A stretch of DNA of 64,000 bases from NCBI GenBank assembly GCA_027587225.1, contig JAPDDQ010000017.1, positions 62,001-126,000 on the forward strand. The letters run 5' to 3'. Every line of letters begins with the position of its first letter. Within the stretch, counting starts at the first letter, position 1. Made by a program: the position numbers and the translations under genes. The notes beneath the pieces are model-generated. The model saw only the letters and a program-made list of their open reading frames with translations, ran no database searches and was not told the DNA's origin. Shown here in pieces: positions 58,443 to 64,000 of the stretch. Origin of the DNA: Solirubrobacter taibaiensis (GTDB lineage Bacteria > Actinomycetota > Thermoleophilia > Solirubrobacterales > Solirubrobacteraceae).

Positions 58443-60317
58443 ATGAGAATGCTCGCCGTCTCGGCCCTGCTCTTCCTCGCCGGGCCGACGTCGGCGGCGC
58501 TCGCCGGTGTGGACCTCCGGAGCGTCGGACGGGTCGGGTTCGCCGGCAGTGACAGCACGCGGCTCGCGGTAGTCGGCGACGTCAACGGCGACGGCCGCGG
58601 CGATTTCGCCTCCGGTCTGCAGGACGATCTGAGCAATCCGGAGGCGACTCCGCTCGACGAGGTCGCCGTCGTGGCGTTCGGCGGGGGTCCGGCCGACCCG
58701 CGGCGGGCGGGCTTCGCGGGCTGGACGCTCTCGCACCTGAACGAGCCCGCGCTGGACGACGACCGCGGCCGGGTCAGCTTCGGCTACTCGGTCGGCGGCG
58801 GCGTGGCCGGTGTCGGCGACTGGGACGGCGACGGGCTCGCCGACGTCGCGGTGGGTTCCGCCGGGGCGAGCGCGCACCGGCGCCCCAGCGCCGGGGCGGT
58901 GTACGTCGTGCTCGGCCGCGCGGCGTCCGGGCCGATCGACGTCCGCAGCGCGCCAGGGGTCATCCGGATCGACGGCCCGAAGCGCGCCGCGCAGACCGGC
59001 CGGATCCTCGCCCCCGCCGGTGACGTCGACGGCGACGGGCGACCGGATCTCGTGGTCGCGCTGCCCGGCGAGGAGGCCGTGGTCGTGCGCGGCGGACTTC
59101 CCGCCGGGACGACGATCGACCTCGCCGCGCCGCCCGCGGGCACGACGATCGCGATCCGCGGGCTCGACGGCGGCAAGCCGCTGTCCCCGCCGAGTTTCCG
59201 CGAGCGCGGTGAAGAGCCGGAGGCGGTCGCCTTCGCCCCCGCCGGCGATCTCGACGGCGACGGCCATGGCGAGTTGCTCGCCGGCGTCCCGGCGCAGGAC
59301 CCGCTCCGGGGCCGCGGCCGCGTGTTCGTGCTGCGCGGCGCGCCCGCGGGCGCGACGATCGCCGCCCAGGGCGCGCTCGCCCGCATCGTCGGCCCCGCCC
59401 ACCAGCCGGGGTTCGGCGCGACGCTCGCCACCGTGCCCGACAGCGACGGGGACGGGCGCCCCGAGTGGCTGATCGGCGCTGCGACGCCGTCCGGCACCCT
59501 GCAGGTGAGCGACGATGGCGAGCAGCTGCCCGGCGGCGCGTACGTGGTCTTCTCGCGAGCGCGCGGGGAGATCCGACCGCGGCGCGACGGCCACCCGGTG
59601 GTGAACGTCGACACCGGCGGGTTGGGACCTGACGCGGGCAGCGGTGTCGTCGGCGTGCCCGACCGGACCGGCGACGGCGTCCCCGACCTGCTGATCGGCC
59701 TCCCGGACGCCAGCCCCGGCTGCCGCGCCGCCGCGGGCGCGATCGCGCTCGTCCCCGGCCGCGCCACGCCCGGGACGGCGCGCGTGGGTCGCACGAGCCC
59801 GCGGGTGGACGGGCCGTACGTCGGCGCCGAGCTCGGCGCCGCGATCGCCGCGAGCCCGAACGAGCTCTTCCTCGGCACCGTCCCGTTCGACAACTCCGCC
59901 CGGCTCGATCTCTGGCGGACCGGGCTCGACGCGTTCACGACCCCTTCCCCCGCCCTGCCCGCACCCGAGGACTGCCTTCAGGTGACGATCCAGCGCCGCA
60001 CGCGAGCGCAGCTGCTGCGCGACCCGGTGCTGCGGGTCCGCGTGCGTTCGAACGCCGGTGACGACCGGCCGCACCGCCTGAAGCTGGAGCTGGCCGTCGT
60101 CGATCGGCGGCGCGTGGCCGAGGGCCCCCGGAGCACCCTGCGGCTGACCGGGACCGGGACGCGCCGCCTCACGCTGCGGCTCCCTCGGCGCGCGCTCACG
60201 CTCCTGCGCGCGTCAGGTCCCGTGGGCGTGTCCGTCGGGGTCGAGCAGTCCGTCGGCACGGGCATCCGCGCCAGCCGAGGCGCCTATGGCGGGGACAACC
60301 TCTCCTTCCCGCGTTAG
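58443..60317 (+). CDS. Secreted FG-GAP/integrin-alpha-like beta-propeller protein
   Basis: 624 residues with a signal peptide (about 1-21). At least six calcium-binding D-x-[DN]-G-D-G loops are seen: DVNGDGRGDF, DWDGDGLADV, DVDGDGRPDL, DLDGDGHGEL, DSDGDGRPEW and DRTGDGVPDL. They are separated by FG-GAP-like strands such as GAVYVVLGRA. This is a seven-bladed propeller of integrin-alpha type, extracellular and Ca-dependent. The C-terminal 120 residues are Arg/Leu-rich beta strands. The 3' end overlaps the convergent lipoprotein gene by 4 bp. Confidence 0.85.
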   Translation: MRMLAVSALLFLAGPTSAALAGVDLRSVGRVGFAGSDSTRLAVVGDVNGDGRGDFASGLQDDLSNPEATPLDEVAVVAFGGGPADPRRAGFAGWTLSHLNEPALDDDRGRVSFGYSVGGGVAGVGDWDGDGLADVAVGSAGASAHRRPSAGAVYVVLGRAASGPIDVRSAPGVIRIDGPKRAAQTGRILAPAGDVDGDGRPDLVVALPGEEAVVVRGGLPAGTTIDLAAPPAGTTIAIRGLDGGKPLSPPSFRERGEEPEAVAFAPAGDLDGDGHGELLAGVPAQDPLRGRGRVFVLRGAPAGATIAAQGALARIVGPAHQPGFGATLATVPDSDGDGRPEWLIGAATPSGTLQVSDDGEQLPGGAYVVFSRARGEIRPRRDGHPVVNVDTGGLGPDAGSGVVGVPDRTGDGVPDLLIGLPDASPGCRAAAGAIALVPGRATPGTARVGRTSPRVDGPYVGAELGAAIAASPNELFLGTVPFDNSARLDLWRTGLDAFTTPSPALPAPEDCLQVTIQRRTRAQLLRDPVLRVRVRSNAGDDRPHRLKLELAVVDRRRVAEGPRSTLRLTGTGTRRLTLRLPRRALTLLRASGPVGVSVGVEQSVGTGIRASRGAYGGDNLSFPR

Positions 60318-60964
60318 AAGGGCCGGTACTCGAACCAGATCGGGTCGCTGAAGCTCTCCAGGCTGTGGGCGTTCGTCGCTTCGGCGAACGCCTTGCCGGA
60401 GACGGTGCAGCCGGGCGGGAACGCCACCCGCCCGCTGCGCACGCGCTCGGCGGGGACACGGACGCCGGGCGCGATGCGAATTGTCTCGAGCTGGGCGGGT
60501 GGGAAGTACGCGGCGTGCTGACGCTCGGCGCCGTCGCAGCGCGTGGCGTAGACGATCGACACGCGCACGCGCCCGGTCCCGCCATCGGCGTCGCGGATGA
60601 GCGCCGTGGCCCGCAGCTCGGGTCGCGTGAGCCGGACCGCCGGGCGCGGCGTCGGCCGGACCGGCGAGTCGTGCACGACCGCCTCGGCGCCGGTTTGCAG
60701 TCGCAGCAGCGCGAGCGGCGGCGTGCGGTCGCTCGGCGGGACTTCGACGCGACCGCGCACGCGTTGCGCGAAGCGCTCGCCGGCATCCGCGCCGTGACCG
60801 GCGGCGACGCCACCGTCCGGCACGCCCGGCTGCGCGGCGGGCGCCGAACCGGTGCCGGTCTCCCCGTTGGCGAGCGAGGGCGTCGCACGCGGCGACGGGC
60901 CCGCGCTGTCGCCGCACCCGGCAAGGAGCACGGCGGCGACGGCCAACGGCGCGACGTGGCGCAT
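60314..60964 (-). CDS. Lipoprotein of unknown function
   Basis: 216 residues. A lipobox LLAGC (C17) marks lipidation after a short hydrophobic leader. A low-complexity Gly/Pro/Ala region (20-60) is followed by a beta domain with two Cys (ATRCDGAE and PPGCTVSG). I do not recognise the family. It is co-directional with the duplicated protein at 60975 (10 bp) and the metallopeptidase at 62568, so the three may form an envelope operon. Confidence 0.65.
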   Translation of the reverse strand: MRHVAPLAVAAVLLAGCGDSAGPSPRATPSLANGETGTGSAPAAQPGVPDGGVAAGHGADAGERFAQRVRGRVEVPPSDRTPPLALLRLQTGAEAVVHDSPVRPTPRPAVRLTRPELRATALIRDADGGTGRVRVSIVYATRCDGAERQHAAYFPPAQLETIRIAPGVRVPAERVRSGRVAFPPGCTVSGKAFAEATNAHSLESFSDPIWFEYRPF

Positions 60965-60974
60965 GCGGCAAACG

Positions 60975-62543
60975 CTAGCGCGAGAAGACGGCGCCGCACT
61001 CCACGCGGTCGCCGACGATCTGCACGCGCACGATTCCGCCGTAGCGGCCCTTGAAGTACGCCTCGGCCTCCGCCAGCGGGCGCGACGTGATCACCGACAC
61101 GGTGACGGTCTGCGTGCCCTCGGAGCCCTCTTCCTGGACCACGTAGAAGTCCTCGAGGTACCCGTCGTTGGCCCGGGCGTCGTCGCCGATGTACAGCGGC
61201 AGCGTGTAGAACCAGTCGCGCTGCACGGTCGAGCGCTCGAAACGCACCGGCACCTTGGTCAGCTTCTGCATCTCGCGGACGTGGAAGGCGAAGCGGCGGA
61301 TGAAGCGCACGAGCAGGTACGGCGGCTCGGGATAGCGCGCGACGAGCGTCGTCCCGCCCCAGTCGGGCGACACGCGCCCGCCGTGCAGGTAGTCGTGGAC
61401 GCCGTTCTCGAACTCCGCGGCGTGCACCAGCTCCAGCCACGCCTGCTCTTCCGGCGTGTACTTGACGTCCGCGTCGATCAAGGTCTGCAGGAACGCGGGG
61501 TCGACGTTCATGCCGTACTGCCCGCGCTCGGCCGCCAGCTGCTCCAGCGGCGTGAGCTCCTCGCGCGGATTGGTGGGGCACGGTGGCGCGCCCGGCGCCG
61601 GGCCGCGCTGCCGCATCCGCCGGCCGTCCGACGCGTCGTACACCGGCCGCGCGCCGAGCGGGCCCTTCAGCCGCACGACGGTCTTCCCACCCGGGTCGCC
61701 GAAGCCTGGATAGCGGCTGTAGGCGACCACGATCCCGACGGCGACGCGATCCGCGAACTCGGTCACCTCGACGCGGCGCGGCGTCTTCGGCGCGTCCGAC
61801 CAGCTGACGGTGAGGCTCATCCCGTCCGGGGCGATCTCGTACCCCTCGGTCCGCGCGCAACCGTCGAACGTCGACCGCTCGTGCACGTGCACCTTGACCG
61901 CCGGCCCGTAGCGCTCGGCGAAGTACCGGGCGGCGTCCTTGCGCTTCGTGACCACCTCCACCACGACGCGGTCCACCCCCCAGGAGGAGCCCGCGTCGAT
62001 GACCTCGAACCCCGCGCGCTCGAGCGCCTGGTCCTCGCGCTGGATGCGCCGCTGGATGCGGTCCTTGTCGCGGCCGCTGTAGCGCACGGTCACGATCCGG
62101 GTCGACCGCGCGAAGAACGCGAGTTCCTTGACCACGGCGCGATGGCGGGCCGGGTCACCCTTGAGGTAAAGCGCCACGTACGGGCCGCGCGGCCAGTCGT
62201 CTTCCACCTCCCAGAAGTCCATCACGTCCGTCTGCCGGCGCAGGTACTTGGCCAGCTTCGCCCCCGGGCCGATGCGGTCCATGCGCCACCAGCGGTCCAG
62301 GTATCGATCCTCGTCGCGCGTCACCCGGATCCCGTAGCGGCGCGACGGCGGACCGGCGGCGATCAGCCGCTGCACGTAGGCGCGATCGTGGCGGAACCCG
62401 TGGGCCCGCCGCACGCGGATCTCCTCGCGCAGCGTCCGTTCCACCTTCGCCTCCGGGCCGGTGACCGCGCACGCCGGCTCGGCGGCCTCCGCCCCGGCGG
62501 GCGCGGCGAGCAGCAGGATCAGGACGACGAGGAGGCGGCGCAC
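60975..62543 (-). CDS. Secreted protein with an internal tandem duplication
   Basis: 522 residues with a signal peptide (about 1-20, AEA). Two similar halves are visible. YGIRVTRDEDRYLDRWWRM with VHVHER near 245 recurs as YGMNVDPAFLQTLIDADVKYTPEEQAWLELV and FKGRYGGIVRVQIVG, written here in pieces. Both halves end with a short R-Y-G-x-[AI]-V-[KR]-V strand. No catalytic motif is seen, so it could be a binding or inhibitor protein. It lies 24 bp downstream of the metallopeptidase gene. Confidence 0.6.
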   Translation of the reverse strand: MRRLLVVLILLLAAPAGAEAAEPACAVTGPEAKVERTLREEIRVRRAHGFRHDRAYVQRLIAAGPPSRRYGIRVTRDEDRYLDRWWRMDRIGPGAKLAKYLRRQTDVMDFWEVEDDWPRGPYVALYLKGDPARHRAVVKELAFFARSTRIVTVRYSGRDKDRIQRRIQREDQALERAGFEVIDAGSSWGVDRVVVEVVTKRKDAARYFAERYGPAVKVHVHERSTFDGCARTEGYEIAPDGMSLTVSWSDAPKTPRRVEVTEFADRVAVGIVVAYSRYPGFGDPGGKTVVRLKGPLGARPVYDASDGRRMRQRGPAPGAPPCPTNPREELTPLEQLAAERGQYGMNVDPAFLQTLIDADVKYTPEEQAWLELVHAAEFENGVHDYLHGGRVSPDWGGTTLVARYPEPPYLLVRFIRRFAFHVREMQKLTKVPVRFERSTVQRDWFYTLPLYIGDDARANDGYLEDFYVVQEEGSEGTQTVTVSVITSRPLAEAEAYFKGRYGGIVRVQIVGDRVECGAVFSR

Positions 62544-62567
62544 GCCGCCGTTATGCCCGTTTTACGA

Positions 62568-63380
62568 CTATTCAGCACTCAGGTCGCACTTCGAGGGCTC
62601 GCCGCTCTCGAAGCCGAGCAGCCACGCGGCGCGCCGCTCGTCGGGTGTGCCGTGGTGCTGCGCGTTGTTGGTGTCGAAGTCGCCGACCGCGAGCGCGGTG
62701 CCGATCGCCTCCTCGACGTCCCCCGGCTCGAGCAGCCCTTGCCTGTAGACCGAGTTGCCCCACGCCCCCGCGAAGCAGTCGGCCTGCAGCTCCAGCGGCC
62801 GCACCGTCGCCCCCCGGAACTCGGAGAAGACGCCGAACTCCTGCTGCAGGTTGTGCGCGTACTCGTGCGCGACCACATAGGCCACGCCGAAGTCGCCCGC
62901 GGCCCGCCCTTCGCCGGACAGCCGGCCCAGGACGCCGTCCCAGAGATCGGCGGCGAACCGTTGCGAGATGTAGATCGTGTCGTCCGCCGAGCAGTAGAAC
63001 GCGGCGTCGTCGCCCGCGGGCCCGCACTCGCTCTCGGCCTCGCGGCCGGGCGGCACCCACACGTAGAACACGGACGGATCCGGCAGCCCGTTCTCCCGCA
63101 GCGTCTCGGTCCAGTACCCGTCGATGTTGGCGAGCACCGTCGTGAGGAACTCGTCCACGTCCTCCTGGCCGCGCCGCACCTCCGGGCTCGTCCGGCGCGC
63201 CTCGGGGATCGCGCGCTCGAGTTCGGTGAGGATGTCCGCGAAGCGCTCACGCAGCTGGTCGGCCTTCGCCCGGGCGCGCTGCTCGAGCTCCTGCACGCGG
63301 TCCCGCAGCCGATCGGTGTCCTCGGACCCGCACCCACCGACACAAAATCCCAGCACAAGAACCAAAAGCAGCCGTTTCAC
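62568..63380 (-). CDS. Neutral zinc metallopeptidase lipoprotein (YpfJ/PF04228-like)
   Basis: 270 residues. Lipobox VGGC gives C17. A helical region (20-75) is followed by the peptidase domain. The zinc motif is VVAHEYAHNLQ (H172, E173, H176). ELQADCFAGAW (about 197-206) supplies the downstream Glu/Asp zinc ligand as in YpfJ/KPN-type neutral zinc metallopeptidases. FYCSADDTIYISQ is a further family motif. It is lipid-anchored on the outside of the membrane. Its neighbour, the duplicated secreted protein, is a possible substrate or inhibitor. Confidence 0.88.
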   Translation of the reverse strand: MKRLLLVLVLGFCVGGCGSEDTDRLRDRVQELEQRARAKADQLRERFADILTELERAIPEARRTSPEVRRGQEDVDEFLTTVLANIDGYWTETLRENGLPDPSVFYVWVPPGREAESECGPAGDDAAFYCSADDTIYISQRFAADLWDGVLGRLSGEGRAAGDFGVAYVVAHEYAHNLQQEFGVFSEFRGATVRPLELQADCFAGAWGNSVYRQGLLEPGDVEEAIGTALAVGDFDTNNAQHHGTPDERRAAWLLGFESGEPSKCDLSAE

Positions 63381-63435
63381 GGAGCGAGCCTACCCGGCGC
63401 TTGAGTTTGGGTCGCTCGTGCCGATGCACTAACTC

Positions 63436-64000
63436 GTGGACCGCTTGCGCGAGAACACCGTCGTCACCATCAGCCTCCCGACCGGGGGCAACCGGTACCG
63501 CATCGTCGACTTCGAGGCCACGGTGATCGCCGTGATCGAGTCCGGTGCTGCGCTGCACCCGATCGGGATCGACCACGGCGTGCTCCCCGCACGGGCCGAA
63601 GACGTGTTCTTGACCTTCGTCCACCAAGGTCAGCTGGTCGGGCTCAAGGGCGCGCTCACGTACCGCCACCAGGGCGGCGGGCTGCGCTTCCAGGTCGCGG
63701 ACGGCGTGCAACGGCGCCGCAGCCGCTACACGCGCGTCGACGCCGAGCTGCCGGTGACCGTCACCCGCGCGGGCGGCGGGGAGACCACGACCGGCACGAC
63801 GGTCAACGTCGCGCCCGAGGGCCTGCTGGTGAAGGCACCGCTGGACGTCGAGCTCGGCGAGTCGCTCTCGCTCGCGCTGACGGTCCCGGGCCAGCCGCAG
63901 CCGCTTCGCCTCAGCGCCGCGGTCGTCCGCCACGGTGGCGGGCTGTTCGCCGTGCATTTCCCGGGCGATCCGATGGCTCGCGCGGTGGTCGCGGAGTTCG
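63436..64000 (+). CDS. PilZ-domain protein (truncated by window end)
   Basis: 188 residues from GTG at 63436, open at the window edge. The first half is a beta-rich domain (YcgR-N-like: VVTISLPTGGNRYRIVDFEA). The PilZ part starts QRRRSRYTRVDAELPVTV, matching R-x-x-x-R, and NVAPEGLLVKA fits [DN]-x-S-x-x-G with Ala and Glu in the middle. The protein should bind c-di-GMP if those residues suffice. Such proteins control polysaccharide synthesis or motility; the GT2 operon at 47532-53102 is a candidate target in the same window. Confidence 0.8.
   Translation, partial: MDRLRENTVVTISLPTGGNRYRIVDFEATVIAVIESGAALHPIGIDHGVLPARAEDVFLTFVHQGQLVGLKGALTYRHQGGGLRFQVADGVQRRRSRYTRVDAELPVTVTRAGGGETTTGTTVNVAPEGLLVKAPLDVELGESLSLALTVPGQPQPLRLSAAVVRHGGGLFAVHFPGDPMARAVVAEF

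Noticed and set aside
1..64000. CRISPR arrays, IS elements, prophage or integrase genes
   Set aside because: No regularly spaced repeats, transposase or integrase motifs were seen in any frame.

Overview
The window is very GC-rich, densely packed chromosomal DNA. It uses many GTG/TTG starts and ATGA/GTGA/TTGA stop-start overlaps, and about a third of its proteins carry signal peptides. LCP-family wall enzymes, a class F sortase domain, a thioester adhesin domain, a CsoR repressor and an NHL/HEAT/FG-GAP-rich secretome point to a soil actinobacterium. The mix most resembles Thermoleophilia/Solirubrobacterales; that placement is inference. No rRNA, tRNA, CRISPR array, IS element or phage gene was seen.

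Layout. 1-6996: sugar and glycosyl-transfer genes (DUF2064-type transferase, GT2, epimerase, PfkB kinase, GT1), small membrane proteins and NudC. 7028-9462: an SDR, a secreted GH-like TIM barrel and a small secreted protein. 9504-12030 (minus): a compact run encoding a presenilin/SPP-like membrane protein, an acetoacetate-decarboxylase-like protein, a GroES-like protein, a degenerate MBL-fold protein and a dodecin. 12050-15742: MBL protein, CsoR with its palindromic operator, subtilase, small proteins. 15799-18836: a coiled-coil membrane protein, then a 790-residue fusion of thioester adhesin domain, repeats and sortase. 18833-23721 (minus): a 1544-residue polymorphic toxin-like protein with an eCIS-cargo-type N-terminal motif and a RelA/SpoT-like C-terminus, overlapped by a small candidate immunity gene. 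24235-24902: a VapBC-type toxin-antitoxin pair with a twin operator. 24899-34051: accessory genes including AKR-TetR, a NarL-type two-component system with a sensor-domain partner, RNase HI, MOSC protein, DMT exporter and LysR. 34113-39001: a five-gene operon of OmpR regulator, kinase, LolA-like protein and ABC exporter. 39015-46081: Bax-inhibitor protein, gamma-carbonic-anhydrase-like protein, NHL protein, a 655-bp structured intergenic region, LCP protein and a GH-like/peptidoglycan-binding protein. 46231-53102: an alpha-toroid-like secreted protein facing a translationally coupled GT2-HEAT-response regulator-kinase operon that looks like regulated exopolysaccharide synthesis. 53127-56452: a multicopper oxidase, beta-helix and cupredoxin operon divergent from a TetR gene across two identical palindromes. 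56512-64000: secreted esterase, FG-GAP protein, lipoproteins, a zinc metallopeptidase and a PilZ protein cut by the window end.

The observations most likely to be new are the thioester-adhesin/sortase fusion, the eCIS-type toxin with an alarmone-synthetase-like tip and overlapping partner, the presenilin-like protein, the copper-oxidase operon with its twin operator, and the mutually exclusive RNA-pairing element at 42703-42778.
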